DNA of 57,659 bases from Gemmatimonadota bacterium (GTDB lineage: Bacteria > Gemmatimonadota > Gemmatimonadetes > Gemmatimonadales > Gemmatimonadaceae). The notes under the pieces are model-generated. The model saw only the letters and a list, made by a program, of their open reading frames with translations. It was not told the DNA's origin and made no database searches. Made by a program: the position numbers and the translations under genes. Positions 1-8,818 of this stretch are shown piece by piece. Numbering within the stretch: position 1 is the first letter of the stretch; the number at the start of each line of letters is the position of its first letter. Location of the stretch: assembly GCA_014192065.1 (NCBI GenBank), contig BJHH01000008.1:1-57659 (forward strand). Reading direction: 5' to 3'.

Positions 1-36
1 GAAAACGAAAAAGGGGCGCCCTTTCGGACGCCCCTT
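1..36 (-). terminator. Rho-independent terminator of ssrA
   Basis: On the minus strand an 11-bp stem (arms at 11-21 and 26-36, one G-U pair) closes a GAAA tetraloop and is followed by a T-rich run (TTTTCGTTTTC). It lies 25 nt beyond the tmRNA 3' end, so it most likely ends that transcript. The plus-strand side has no T tract, so it is one-directional. Confidence 0.85.
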
Positions 37-61
37 CCCTCGTATCGTTCACCTCAGGGAG

Positions 62-427
62 TGGAGGCGGGGAGAATCGAACTCCCGTCTTGCATAGGAT
101 CTCCCGCAGCGCCTACGTGCGTAGCCCGTCGATTGATGTTTCCGTCCGCTGGCCGACAGGCCGCCCACAGACAGATGAGCCGTCTAGAGTTTCGCGTTTC
201 GGCCGACGACGGACCGCAACACTATCCCAGATTTGCGATACTCCATGGGCCGCCCCGGGAGGGCTTCCTGTGGAGCACTGCTGGTGTAGCTCGGCGTTAG
301 CCGGAGTTACGCAGCCAGGGCGAAGTTTTGGTTCGCAGTTGAAAGTTTCCCGAGTGTTTTACCAGGAACCCGAGGACCTGGGCACGCAACCACGAGGCCA
401 CCTGCACAATCGAAACCGGTCGCCCCC
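62..427 (-). ncRNA. ssrA: Transfer-messenger RNA (tmRNA)
   Basis: tmRNA rescues ribosomes stalled on broken mRNAs and adds a degradation tag. The 5' end GGGGGCG (427-421) pairs over 7 bp, with one G-U, with CGCCTCC at the 3' end (69-63). The discriminator A is at 62. A T-arm with GGGAG/CTCCC stem and TTCGATT loop lies just before the acceptor strand. The tag reading frame starts at GCG (336-334) and ends at TAA (309-307), encoding ANQNFALAA, which would follow the alanine carried by the tRNA-like domain. The terminal LAA matches known tags that are recognised by ClpXP-type proteases. The CCA end is not encoded (the genome reads CTC after the discriminator) and must be added. This is a one-piece, non-permuted form. 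The ends are inferred from pairing and could shift by a base. Confidence 0.93.
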
Positions 428-436
428 TGTCCACTC

Positions 437-442
437 AATATA
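437..442 (-). promoter_or_regulatory. Possible -10 box of ssrA
   Basis: On the minus strand TATATT ends 9 nt before the mature tmRNA 5' end. No good -35 match is seen 16-18 nt upstream. The slightly long gap fits a precursor trimmed by RNase P. Position and sequence are the only support. Confidence 0.4.
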
Positions 443-491
443 ACCGAGCCGCCACGTCCGCGTACGGCTCAGTTCCCTGCGCTCCTACGGC

Positions 492-1490
492 TTAGATCGC
501 GTCGAAATCGGTCTCGATCCGCTTCCGCAGCGCCGCATCCGGCAGCCGCCCGCGAGCCGCACCGAGGTTGAGTTGGAGATAATCCACTTTCTCCGTGCCT
601 GGAATCGCGCAGGTCACGGCTGGGTGGCTGACAACGTACTTGAGAAAGACCTGGGACCAGTCGGTGCAGTCGATCTCCGTGGCCCAGCCTGGCAACGGCT
701 TGCCCTGCACCTTCTGGAACGGCCGCCCCCTGCCAAACGGCAGGTTCACCAGCACGGCGATGCCCCGTTCGGCGGCAAGCGGAAGCAGCCGGTCCTGCAC
801 GTTGCGATTATCGATTGCAAAGTCGAGCTGGATAAAGTCGAACTTCCGCGCCAGCATCAGCGCCTCGAGCTGACCGTACTGCTGGTCACTGCTCGTGGTG
901 ACGCCGGTATAGCGGATCTTCTTCGCAGCCTTCCACTCGTCGAGCATAGGCAGCAGCACGTCGGGTTGCGACAGATTCCAGACCTGCATCAGGTCGATGT
1001 GGTCGGTTCCGAATCGTGAGAGCGAGCGATCCAGAGATGCCGTGGCGGTTTCCGGACCACCGCCACCACCGCCACCACCGCCACCACCACCACCGCGACC
1101 GCCCAGCGACACCTTGGTGGCGATGAAATACTTCTCGCGATTGCCCAGCTCCTTCATCAGGTCGCCGACCACAACCTCAGCCCGTCCGTATGAAGGCGCC
1201 GTATCGAGCACCCGTCCACCCATCTCCGGGAACTGGCGGATCACATCGCGAAGCGGTGGCACCTGTTCCGGTATCGGATTCTCGTAGTTGCGCGCTGTAC
1301 CCATCCCGACGATCGGCAACCGTTCGCCACTCGAGGGGATCGCCCGTTGAATCAACCCGCCAACCTGCGGCGGTACGACGAAACTCGGCTCGGCCGCAAA
1401 GGCCGGAAGGCGGTTCAGGGAGAGCGCGACGCCAGCGCCGACGCCCAGCTTGAGCACACTACGTCGCGTAAAACGAACGTTATCAGTCAT
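492..1490 (-). CDS. Tat-exported aldo/keto reductase family protein, catalytic His replaced
   Basis: Aldo/keto reductases are TIM-barrel NADPH-dependent oxidoreductases. The 332-aa product opens with a twin-arginine signal (TRRSVLK, residues 8-14, then a hydrophobic stretch), suggesting folded export to the periplasm. Three of the four usual catalytic residues are visible: Asp96 and Tyr101 in LDTAPSYG, and Lys126 in FIATKV. The fourth, normally His in a QVHNL-like motif, is Trp171 (LMQVWNL). Residues 133-145 are 13 consecutive glycines in the loop after the Lys strand, encoded by a GGY-type repeat. It is the last gene of a dusB-larB-AKR series, 33 nt after larB. It may be a weak or altered reductase or a binding protein. 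The family is clear; the substrate is unknown. Confidence 0.85.
   Translation of the reverse strand: MTDNVRFTRRSVLKLGVGAGVALSLNRLPAFAAEPSFVVPPQVGGLIQRAIPSSGERLPIVGMGTARNYENPIPEQVPPLRDVIRQFPEMGGRVLDTAPSYGRAEVVVGDLMKELGNREKYFIATKVSLGGRGGGGGGGGGGGGGPETATASLDRSLSRFGTDHIDLMQVWNLSQPDVLLPMLDEWKAAKKIRYTGVTTSSDQQYGQLEALMLARKFDFIQLDFAIDNRNVQDRLLPLAAERGIAVLVNLPFGRGRPFQKVQGKPLPGWATEIDCTDWSQVFLKYVVSHPAVTCAIPGTEKVDYLQLNLGAARGRLPDAALRKRIETDFDAI
1056..1094 (-). repeat. GGY-type microsatellite encoding 13 Gly
   Basis: Thirteen consecutive glycine codons, read on the plus strand as ACC/GCC triplets, lie inside the aldo/keto reductase gene. Slippage by whole triplets would keep the frame, so the tract may vary in length between strains. 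A longer tract of the same type is in rpsB. Confidence 0.9.
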
Positions 1491-1523
1491 CAGACACTCT
1501 AGGCGTGTAGGGTTGACATCTAC

Positions 1524-2291
1524 TTACGCACCAATCGCGCGCGCCGCTGCCATCGCGGCTCCGAAACCGTTGTCGATGTTGCATACGACCACGCCTGCCG
1601 CACAACTATTCAGCATGGTCAGCAGCGCGGCCAGTCCGCCGAAGCTTGCCCCATACCCTACGCTAGTGGGCACCGCGATTACCGGCACTCGGACCAACCC
1701 GCCGACAACCGACGGGAGCGCGCCGTCCATTCCCGCTACGACGATGACCGCCGCAGCCTGTTGCAGCGCTTCGGTCTTCGCGAGGAGCCGATGGATACCT
1801 GCCACGCCGACATCGACGAGGCGATCCGCGCCAATCCCGAGCGCGGCGAGCGTCTCGGACGCCTCCTCAGCCACCGCGAGGTCGCTTGTTCCAGCCGTGA
1901 CAATCAGGACCCGGCCGCGAGGCCGATCGCCGCGCGAATCGACATCAGGCCGCCCGCTTGCCGACCAACGCACCGTCCTGGCGATGTCACTTGCAATGGC
2001 GGCTGCGAACCGCGACACTAGGGCGTCGCGCTGCTCGGCCGTGGTTCTGGTGACCAGGAAATGTGCCGACCGCTCGCTGATACTCGCGCAAATCTCGATC
2101 ACCTGCTCCACCGTCTTGCCCGAACCGTAGACCACTTCGGGATAGCCAGAGCGAAGCGCGCGGTGGTGGTCTATCGTCGTGTGCGCCAGCGTCTCGATCG
2201 GCTCCGAATCGAGGCGCGAGAGCGCGTCATCGATGCTCGAGGTTCCCGCGGCGACTTCCGCCAAGAGAGCGCGAACGCGCGCCCTGATCAT
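1524..2291 (-). CDS. larB: LarB, nickel-pincer cofactor biosynthesis carboxylase/hydrolase
   Basis: LarB carboxylates and hydrolyses nicotinic acid adenine dinucleotide to start synthesis of the nickel-pincer nucleotide used by lactate racemase-type enzymes. The 255-aa length is normal. The C-terminal half is related to the PurE (AIR carboxylase) fold: VLIVTAGTSDLAVAEEA begins it, followed by GVAGIHRLL, VVAGMDGALPSVVGGL and VPTSVGYGASFGG. The ATG overlaps the dusB stop as ATGA (2288-2291), implying translational coupling. LarC, LarE and the LarA-type enzyme are not in the window, so the acceptor enzyme is unknown. Identity rests on motif recognition. Confidence 0.88.
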   Translation of the reverse strand: MIRARVRALLAEVAAGTSSIDDALSRLDSEPIETLAHTTIDHHRALRSGYPEVVYGSGKTVEQVIEICASISERSAHFLVTRTTAEQRDALVSRFAAAIASDIARTVRWSASGRPDVDSRGDRPRGRVLIVTAGTSDLAVAEEASETLAALGIGADRLVDVGVAGIHRLLAKTEALQQAAAVIVVAGMDGALPSVVGGLVRVPVIAVPTSVGYGASFGGLAALLTMLNSCAAGVVVCNIDNGFGAAMAAARAIGA

Positions 2292-3358
2292 TCGTGGGCG
2301 ATGCCGGGGCGCTCAGCGTCCGCCGAAGTCGTCGCGGAACAGGCGGCCGCCAGTAGCCCGTCCTCAGCGAAATCGCCGCGAGCTGCAGCAGCGAGATAAT
2401 CGCCGAAAATCCCTTCGACTTCACTGAAGCCGTTCACCTGATGCAGTCTGCGGCGCAGGTCGGCTGAGTGCGGCAACCCACGAACGTACCAGCCGAGGTG
2501 TTTCCGGAACTCGATGGCTGCGCCCTGAGGATCGATCTCATACGCCTGCACCATGCGGGCATGGTCCAGCGCCACGGCGAACCGCTCGGCCACCGGCGGC
2601 GTTGGTAGCGGCACGCGCCCTTCGATGAGCGCGCGTGCCTGTGCGAACACCCAGGGCTGGCCGTACGATCCGCGGGCAATCATCACGCCGGCGCACTGCG
2701 TTTCGCGCCACATCCGGTAGGCATCCTCGGCCGTCTTGATATCGCCGTTCCCAATGACCGGGATCTCGAGTGCCGCCGCGAGCGCACCGATCTCTTCCCA
2801 CCAGGCTCTGCCACTATACATCTGCGTGCGTGTGCGCGGATGCAGTGCGATCGCTTTCACGCCGGCATCTTGACAGCGGAGACCGATCGCCACGGGATCA
2901 CGCATCTCCTCGCTCCAGCCACTTCGAATCTTGCAGGTGACCGGAAGGTGCGTGCCGCGGATCACCGAGCGGATCACTTCCTGCACGAGGTCGAGATCCT
3001 TCAGGCAACCGGATCCACCATTTCGCCGGACGACCTTTTTGACCGGGCAGCCAAAGTTGATGTCGATGAACTCGGGCTGGAATAGATCCGTCACCAGCGC
3101 CGACGCTTCCTGCATCGCCATCGGATCGGCGCCAAAGATCTGCACGCCGATGGTACGTTCGTCCGCGCTGAAACGCAGCTTGCTCAGCGTCGCCTCGTTT
3201 TCTCGACGGATCCCCTCGGCTGACAAGAACTCCGTGACCACAACATCAGCGCCATGACCACGGCACAGCCGCCTGAATGGCGACTCCGACACCCCGGCCA
3301 TGGGGGCCAGGAAGAGGGGCACGTCGTGCCCAGTCGGATAGGGAAAGCGCTTCATCAT
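2288..3358 (-). CDS. dusB: tRNA-dihydrouridine synthase (DusB type)
   Basis: An FMN enzyme that reduces uridine to dihydrouridine in tRNA D-loops using NADPH. The 356-aa protein has the TIM-barrel start LAPMAGVSESPFRRL, the catalytic Cys104 in DINFGCPVKKV, and FMN-binding segments VTCKIRSGW, ALHPRTRTQMYSG and VIGNGDIKTAEDA. The DusB subgroup is the best fit from overall sequence, but DusA/C cannot be excluded by eye. Two adjacent ATG codons (3358 and 3355) could serve as start and no strong Shine-Dalgarno is visible. It is the first gene of an operon with larB and the reductase, divergent from ptsN. Confidence 0.92.
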   Translation of the reverse strand: MMKRFPYPTGHDVPLFLAPMAGVSESPFRRLCRGHGADVVVTEFLSAEGIRRENEATLSKLRFSADERTIGVQIFGADPMAMQEASALVTDLFQPEFIDINFGCPVKKVVRRNGGSGCLKDLDLVQEVIRSVIRGTHLPVTCKIRSGWSEEMRDPVAIGLRCQDAGVKAIALHPRTRTQMYSGRAWWEEIGALAAALEIPVIGNGDIKTAEDAYRMWRETQCAGVMIARGSYGQPWVFAQARALIEGRVPLPTPPVAERFAVALDHARMVQAYEIDPQGAAIEFRKHLGWYVRGLPHSADLRRRLHQVNGFSEVEGIFGDYLAAAARGDFAEDGLLAAACSATTSADAERPGIAHE

Positions 3359-3399
3359 TGCAAGCTATCCCAGCAGTCAACTGCTTGCAACATCAGGAT

Positions 3400-3428
3400 T
3401 TGACTCGGTTTCTACCAGAAGTTAGTTT
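3400..3428 (+). promoter_or_regulatory. sigma70-type promoter of ptsN
   Basis: TTGACT (3400-3405), a 17-bp spacer and TAGTTT (3423-3428) make a near-consensus housekeeping promoter, about 65 nt ahead of the ptsN start. Similar 17-bp spaced promoters are seen before mreB, rpsO, rplM and rpsA in this window, which supports the assignment. Confidence 0.7.
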
Positions 3429-3494
3429 AGGATTGTGTCCCATTCTTGGGGCCCAATGGATTGGCGACTTGTTGACCTGGCCTGAGGGAGTGGT

Positions 3495-3947
3495 ATGGAA
3501 CTCCGCGAGTTCTTTACAGAAGACGCGATCAAGCTCGACATCGAAGGGACGACGAAGGACGATGTCTTGAAGGAACTCATTGGCCTGCTCGGCCTCGAAG
3601 AGAAGAACGAGGCCATGCTGTTCAAGATGCTCAAGCGCCGCGAAAATCTTGGTTCCACAGGCATCGGGCGTAGCATTGCGATCCCGCATTGCCGTTCGCT
3701 TGTCGTGAGCAAGCTTCGCGTGGCGTTCGGTCGCAAGCAACCCGGGCTCGACTTCAAGGCGATTGACGACAAGCCGGTCCACTTCTTTTTTCTCATCGTC
3801 GCGCCGCCACTGGAAGTCTCCAACCAGTACCTCCCGGTACTGGGAAAGATTGCGCAGTTCTCGAAGGAGCCAGATGTGCCGGAACGACTGCTGCAGCTCA
3901 CGCAGCCGTCCGAGTTCATGGATCTCCTCAAGGAAAAGGGCGTCTAG
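3495..3947 (+). CDS. ptsN: PTS EIIA-like nitrogen-regulatory protein PtsN
   Basis: EIIA-Ntr is a cytoplasmic phosphocarrier that controls nitrogen, potassium or carbon responses through its phosphorylation state, rather than importing sugar. The 150-aa protein matches the EIIA fructose/mannitol domain. The phosphorylated His is His65 in RSIAIPHCRS, followed by the usual core FFFLIVAPP and PVLGKIAQF. A GGGAG Shine-Dalgarno precedes the ATG. It stands alone as one of two plus-strand genes; no EI, HPr, HPr kinase or rpoN is nearby, so its partner proteins must be elsewhere. It converges on the MATE gene with a 19-nt gap and no clear terminator. Confidence 0.9.
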   Translation: MELREFFTEDAIKLDIEGTTKDDVLKELIGLLGLEEKNEAMLFKMLKRRENLGSTGIGRSIAIPHCRSLVVSKLRVAFGRKQPGLDFKAIDDKPVHFFFLIVAPPLEVSNQYLPVLGKIAQFSKEPDVPERLLQLTQPSEFMDLLKEKGV

Positions 3948-3966
3948 CGCCCCTCCGCGCTCCGGG

Positions 3967-5358
3967 TCATTCGGTCACAACGCCGAACTCGCTGGTCTCG
4001 TCCACCTGAAGTCGCGACAGATCGCGTGCGAGGCGCCAGCGTACGCGCCAGAGCTGCAGCACAGCGACGACCACGAGTCCGGCCACATAGCCCCACCAGA
4101 CACCGCGTGGCCCGAGCGGAGTTCGCAGGGCCAGCCAGAGGCCAGCCGGAGCGCCCACGAACCAGAACCCGGCAAGATGGATGAGCATCGGCACGCGCGT
4201 ATCGGCTGTGCCGCGTAGTACGCCAGTCGCCACGCCCTGGATTCCATCGAACACCTGAAAGATCGCGCCGATCACGATAAGCGAGGCCGCGAGCGCGAGG
4301 GTGTCAGGATCGGTAATGAAGAGGCCGGCGAGCGTTTGGGGAATGGCCCAGAATACGAGCGCCGAGCAGACCATGAACCCGAGCCCAACGGCGATGGCTG
4401 CAACCGCGTCACGCCTCGCAGCGGGCATGTCGCCACGGCCGATTGCGCGACCGACCATCGCCGCAGCGGCAGCAGAAAGTCCGAGCGGCACCATGAACGT
4501 CAATGCCGCGAGACTGATAGCGATTTCGTGGGCCGCGAGTGCCGTCGGGCCAAACCAACCGAGCACGATGGCTCCGCCACCAAAGACGGCGATCTCGAGC
4601 CACTGCTGAAATGCCACCGGCGCGCCGATGCTGACCATCCGCATGAGTGGCGGTATCCGCCACGAATCGGCCCTCCACGGACGGAGCGCCGGCAGGAGAA
4701 GGGCGCGGCCTGACCAGAGCAGCACGCCAAGCATCACCCATCGCCCGATGACGGTGGAAATCGATGACCCCACGGCCCCGAGTTCTGGGAAGCCGAGGCG
4801 ACCATAGATCAGCAACCAGTTGAGCACGACGTTCACGACGTTGCCCAGCACGATCGCGGTGACGACCGGGCGAACAGATGCCAGCGCCTGCAATGACTGC
4901 CGAAGCGCGACGAACAGATAGAACGGCAGTATCCCGAGCGCCGACCACCTCGCCCAGCTCGCGGCGACTGGGGCAACGGAGTCAGGTTGGCGCAGCAAGG
5001 CGAACAGCGATTCCCCTGGTAGCAGGAGCAACACCGTCGGCACGGTGAGCAGCGTCGCGAGCACAACGCCGCGCTGGATGCCGCGGCGGACACCGACCGT
5101 GTCTCCCGCCCCGAAGGCCTGAGAGACCACGGGATCGAGCGCCATGAGCACGCCGATCCCAAGGATCGTGAGATTGATCCAGTAGATATGACCGAGCGCG
5201 ACGGCGGCGACGGCCTCGGGGCCGATTCGGCCTACCATCGCCGTGTCGACGACGCCCATGGCCATGATGCCGACCTGCGCGAACACCACAGGTGACGCGA
5301 GCCGCACCATCTCGAACAGCTCGGCGCGCGTCGGGCGCAGTTCATGTAGCGGGATCAT
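3967..5358 (-). CDS. MATE family multidrug/Na+ antiporter
   Basis: MATE proteins are 12-helix inner-membrane exporters driven by Na+ or H+. The 463-aa length is typical. The N-terminal ASPVVFAQVGIMAMGVVDTAMVGRIG segment is family-like, and the second half repeats the fold (GAPVAFQQWLEIAVFGG). Hydrophobic segments are spread over the whole protein. It is the last gene of the long minus-strand series, 64 nt after guaA, so it may be cotranscribed or have its own promoter in that gap. The substrate cannot be read from the sequence. The C-terminal tail is soluble and acidic. Confidence 0.9.
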   Translation of the reverse strand: MIPLHELRPTRAELFEMVRLASPVVFAQVGIMAMGVVDTAMVGRIGPEAVAAVALGHIYWINLTILGIGVLMALDPVVSQAFGAGDTVGVRRGIQRGVVLATLLTVPTVLLLLPGESLFALLRQPDSVAPVAASWARWSALGILPFYLFVALRQSLQALASVRPVVTAIVLGNVVNVVLNWLLIYGRLGFPELGAVGSSISTVIGRWVMLGVLLWSGRALLLPALRPWRADSWRIPPLMRMVSIGAPVAFQQWLEIAVFGGGAIVLGWFGPTALAAHEIAISLAALTFMVPLGLSAAAAAMVGRAIGRGDMPAARRDAVAAIAVGLGFMVCSALVFWAIPQTLAGLFITDPDTLALAASLIVIGAIFQVFDGIQGVATGVLRGTADTRVPMLIHLAGFWFVGAPAGLWLALRTPLGPRGVWWGYVAGLVVVAVLQLWRVRWRLARDLSRLQVDETSEFGVVTE

Positions 5359-5422
5359 CGGCGCTCGCCTGCCACCTGCGATTCACATACGCCCGCGCAG
5401 CAGGCGGCGGAACCGCCCGACA

Positions 5423-6967
5423 TCACTCCCACTCAATCGTAGCCGGCGGCTTACTGCTCACGTCATACACCACGCGATTGACGCCCGGCACTTCATTGAT
5501 GATGCGGTTCGACATCCGCGCGAGCACTTCTGGAGGAAAGGCAAACCAGTCGGCCGTCATCCCGTCGCGACTCGTGACAGCACGCAGGGCGATCACATGT
5601 TCGTACGTTCGGCCATCGCCCATCACGCCCACCGAGCGGACGGGAAGGAACACCGCGAACGCCTGCCAGATCTCGTCGTAGAGCCCGGCCGCGCGAATCT
5701 CTTCGAGGTAGATCGCATCGGCGCGGCGCAGGGTGTCGAGGTCTCGCTCGCCGACAGCGCCCAGCACGCGAATCGCGAGCCCGGGCCCGGGGAACGGATG
5801 GCGACCCACCATCTCCTCGGGCAAGCCCAGCGACCGTCCCACGTTGCGCACTTCGTCCTTGAATAGTTCGCGCAACGGCTCGATCAGCTTGAATTTCATG
5901 TCGGGTTTGAGTCCGCCGACATTGTGGTGCGTTTTGATCGTCGCACTGGGCCCACCCTTCGGGCTGAACGACTCGATCACGTCGGGGTAGAGCGTGCCTT
6001 GCACAAGAAAGGCCGCATTCTTCCCTTCCCGCGCGGCCGCGTCCTCGAACACATCGATAAATGTGTGTCCGATCATCTTACGCTTTTCCTCGGGATTATC
6101 CTTCCCGGCCAGTGCGGAGAGAAACCGCTCCTCAGCGCGCACCGTGACGAGCTTCATCCCGAGGTGCTGCCCCATCGTCCGTTCCACCTGCTCGCGCTCG
6201 TGAAGGCGCAGTAACCCCGTATCCACGAAGATGCAGGTGAGCTGGTCGCCGATGGCGCGATGCACCAGCGCGGCAGCGACTGACGAATCGACGCCGCCGG
6301 ACAGACCGCAAATCACATGCGCCGATCCGACCGTCTCGCGGATCTTCGCGATTTCCTGCTCGACGAATGCTCCCGGCGTCCAGTCCGGCGTCGCCTGGCA
6401 CACGTCGAACAGAAACCCGCCAATGATATCAGCACCGCGGACCGTGTGTACCACTTCCGCATGGAACTGAATCGCATGGATCGGTTTCGACTTGTGACGG
6501 AACCCGACCACTGGATTGTCGGCGCTCGACGCGGTGAGGAGGTAGCCAGGCGGCACGGTTTCGACATGGTCGGCATGGCTCATCCAGACCTGCGTCTGTT
6601 CGCGGAACGCGAATCGCGCCCACACACCCGTCGGCTCCTCGACCGTCACTTCGGCTCGTCCGTATTCGCGCTTACCGCTGCCGACCAGCGTACCGCCCTC
6701 GGCATGCGCGATCCACTGCATCCCGTAGCACACACCGAGGATCGGCGCGACGTCAAGAATCGCCGGATCAAACGTGGGCGCGCCCTCGTCCGTCACGGAC
6801 ATCGGCCCGCCACTGAGGATGATCCCGGTCGGCTTCCACTCGCGAATCCATTGCAGTGTGCGCGTCGGCGGGTGAATCTCGCAGAAAACGTGCGCCTCTC
6901 GAACGCGCCGCGCGATCAGCTGTGTGAACTGACTTCCACAATCGAGGATCAATATCCGTGAACTCAT
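5423..6967 (-). CDS. guaA: GMP synthase (glutamine-hydrolysing)
   Basis: Converts XMP, ATP and glutamine to GMP in the cytoplasm. Class I amidotransferase domain at residues 1-180: Cys80 in GVCYGMQ, His169 and Glu171 in [12 protein letters not shown]-pyrophosphatase domain: P-loop SGGVDSS at 223-229. The C-terminal dimerisation/XMP-binding domain ends in KPPATIEWE, the canonical terminus. I place the start at 6967 ([13 protein letters not shown]), preceded by GGGAAG. An in-frame ATG at 7051 would add 28 residues without family support and would overlap the upstream gene. The protein is then 514 aa, a normal length. It lies 40 nt after the yfcE-like gene. Confidence 0.96.
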   Translation of the reverse strand: MSSRILILDCGSQFTQLIARRVREAHVFCEIHPPTRTLQWIREWKPTGIILSGGPMSVTDEGAPTFDPAILDVAPILGVCYGMQWIAHAEGGTLVGSGKREYGRAEVTVEEPTGVWARFAFREQTQVWMSHADHVETVPPGYLLTASSADNPVVGFRHKSKPIHAIQFHAEVVHTVRGADIIGGFLFDVCQATPDWTPGAFVEQEIAKIRETVGSAHVICGLSGGVDSSVAAALVHRAIGDQLTCIFVDTGLLRLHEREQVERTMGQHLGMKLVTVRAEERFLSALAGKDNPEEKRKMIGHTFIDVFEDAAAREGKNAAFLVQGTLYPDVIESFSPKGGPSATIKTHHNVGGLKPDMKFKLIEPLRELFKDEVRNVGRSLGLPEEMVGRHPFPGPGLAIRVLGAVGERDLDTLRRADAIYLEEIRAAGLYDEIWQAFAVFLPVRSVGVMGDGRTYEHVIALRAVTSRDGMTADWFAFPPEVLARMSNRIINEVPGVNRVVYDVSSKPPATIEWE

Positions 6968-7007
6968 GCGCTGGTATCTTCCCGTGCAAATGCGGCGGAC
7001 AAGCCGA

Positions 7008-7517
7008 TCAGAACTGCCACTGATCCCCTTGCAGTTTGATGAACTCGGCATGCTTGGTATCGAGGTCGAGCACCGCGGCGGTCGGCGATCCGTGAACCCA
7101 GCCGCACGACTCGCCAGGGTTGATAATCATGGTATCACCGCGGGTTTTCATGGACTGCTGGTGCTCCATGCCATGCACGACGATATGATGTGCCTTGATC
7201 GATCGCAGACTCACATCGCCAATATCGTGGACGATGAGAATCTTGTGGTCACCAATCGTGATGCTGTGTGGTGACTCGAACAGTTCGTGTCCCATCCCCT
7301 GAGCGGCGAACGCCTTGAGCCCCTCGGGATCGCCGTCATTGTGGCCGAACACACCGGCCAGCGCCACGCCATTCTCCTGAAACGGTCGCAGCGCGAAGGG
7401 CGAACAGTAGTCTCCGGCGTGCAACACCATCCCGACCCCACGCTGCGTCATTTCCTTTAGCAGTTCGCGGACGGCGGGCAAGCGGTCGTGCGTATCCGAC
7501 ATCAAGCCAACGAGCAT
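7008..7517 (-). CDS. yfcE: YfcE/MJ0936-type metallophosphodiesterase
   Basis: A small calcineurin-like phosphoesterase of 169 aa. Two-metal site motifs are visible: SDTHD (Asp8, His10), HAGDYC (Asp36), FGHNDGD (Asn60, Asp61), IVHDIG and VVHGMEHQQ, followed by INPGESCG. Family members hydrolyse phosphodiesters in vitro; the natural substrate is uncertain. Its ATG shares one base with the lysA stop (TAATG at 7519-7515), so it is translationally coupled to lysA. The gene symbol follows family resemblance only. Confidence 0.82.
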   Translation of the reverse strand: MLVGLMSDTHDRLPAVRELLKEMTQRGVGMVLHAGDYCSPFALRPFQENGVALAGVFGHNDGDPEGLKAFAAQGMGHELFESPHSITIGDHKILIVHDIGDVSLRSIKAHHIVVHGMEHQQSMKTRGDTMIINPGESCGWVHGSPTAAVLDLDTKHAEFIKLQGDQWQF

Positions 7518-8818
7518 TAGGCGTCCCTCCAGTGCGGGTCCTCGAGCTCGAGCCTCATCAGGTCGTCGTACGATTCGCGCCGGGTCACCACCGCATACTG
7601 GTTCCCGTCCACCATCACCTCAGCCGCGCGCGGACGCGCGTTGTAGTTCGATGACATCACGTAGCCATACGCACCGGCGCCGTGCACGACCACCAGATCA
7701 CCGGGAGCAACATCGTCCACATCGCGATCCAAGGCAAGAAAATCGCCGGTCTCGCAGACTGGACCGACGACGTCGGCCCGCACCCGCTTTCCGGAGGGCC
7801 GCGCGGCATCAATCCGATGGTAGGCATCGTAGTGGGAAGGCCGCAACAGATCGTTCATTCCCGCGTCGACGATCACGTACTGCTTACCGCCGCTCTCTTT
7901 GCGATACAGCACGCGCGTGAGCAAGACTCCGCTCACGCCCGCAAAGAACCGTCCCGGTTCGACAATCAACTCGACGCCGAGTTCACGGATCGCCCGGCTG
8001 ACGAGCGCGCCGTATCCCGCGAGGTCCGGCTCCTGATCGCCGTCCTGATACACGACGGGCAGCCCGCCACCGATGTCGAGGTACTTGAGGCCGGCTCCGG
8101 CCGCGCGCACCTGCCGCGCAAGATCCATTAACCGGGCCAGCCCGTCCCGATAGGGGTCGAGCGTCGCCAACTGCGAACCGACGTGCATGTCAAGCGCAAC
8201 GAGCTGTACGTGGCGCAGGGCGATGGCTTCGCGTGCGACGACGAGCGCCTCACCATGTTCGATTCCGAACTTGTGTCCACGCGCGCCCGTGGCGATGTAC
8301 TCGTGGGCGTTCGCAATGACCACGTCAGGATTCACGCGCAGACCCACCGGCGCAACGACGCCAAGTTCGCCAGCGATGGCGTCGAGCAAGAAGAGCTCCG
8401 CCCGGGATTCGACGTTGATCAACTTCACCCCGGCCCGAAGCGCTTCGCGCAACTCCACCGCCGTCTTACCAACGCCGCCCAGCACGATGTCGGGACCGCG
8501 GAAACCAGCCCGCAGGGCACGAGCCAGTTCGCCGCCGCTGACGACATCGACACCTGAACCGAGTTCGCGCAGCAGCGTGACGATCGCGCGGTTTCCGTTC
8601 GCCTTCATGCTGTAGTGCACGCGGAACGGGCAGTCCTTCAGCGCGTCCGTCAGCTGTCGATACCGGTCGCGGATCGCTTCGGTACTGTAGACGAACGTCG
8701 GTGTGCCCACCGCGAGCGCGATGGTTTCGGCAGGCAGCCCCTCGCAGTGCAAGTCGCCGTTACGTACGCCGAAGGGCGCCACTGGCGTCCGGGAGGCGCT
8801 TAGTACGCCTTTGCCCAC
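7517..8818 (-). CDS. lysA: Diaminopimelate decarboxylase
   Basis: PLP enzyme that decarboxylates meso-DAP to L-lysine, the last step of the pathway whose earlier genes are at 49741-57543. Alanine racemase-like barrel with the PLP lysine in HYSMKANGN, then VDVVSGGEL, HVGSQ, DIGGGLPV and EPGRFF; C-terminal domain with GPVCETGDFLA (active-site Cys) and GAYGYVMSSNYN. An ATG at 8857 would overlap proS by 58 nt; I prefer the GTG at 8818, which overlaps by 19 nt and gives 433 aa. The true start is uncertain, because the conserved fold begins only about 15 residues further on. It is embedded among aminoacyl-tRNA synthetases rather than with dap genes. Confidence 0.93.
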   Translation of the reverse strand: MGKGVLSASRTPVAPFGVRNGDLHCEGLPAETIALAVGTPTFVYSTEAIRDRYRQLTDALKDCPFRVHYSMKANGNRAIVTLLRELGSGVDVVSGGELARALRAGFRGPDIVLGGVGKTAVELREALRAGVKLINVESRAELFLLDAIAGELGVVAPVGLRVNPDVVIANAHEYIATGARGHKFGIEHGEALVVAREAIALRHVQLVALDMHVGSQLATLDPYRDGLARLMDLARQVRAAGAGLKYLDIGGGLPVVYQDGDQEPDLAGYGALVSRAIRELGVELIVEPGRFFAGVSGVLLTRVLYRKESGGKQYVIVDAGMNDLLRPSHYDAYHRIDAARPSGKRVRADVVGPVCETGDFLALDRDVDDVAPGDLVVVHGAGAYGYVMSSNYNARPRAAEVMVDGNQYAVVTRRESYDDLMRLELEDPHWRDA

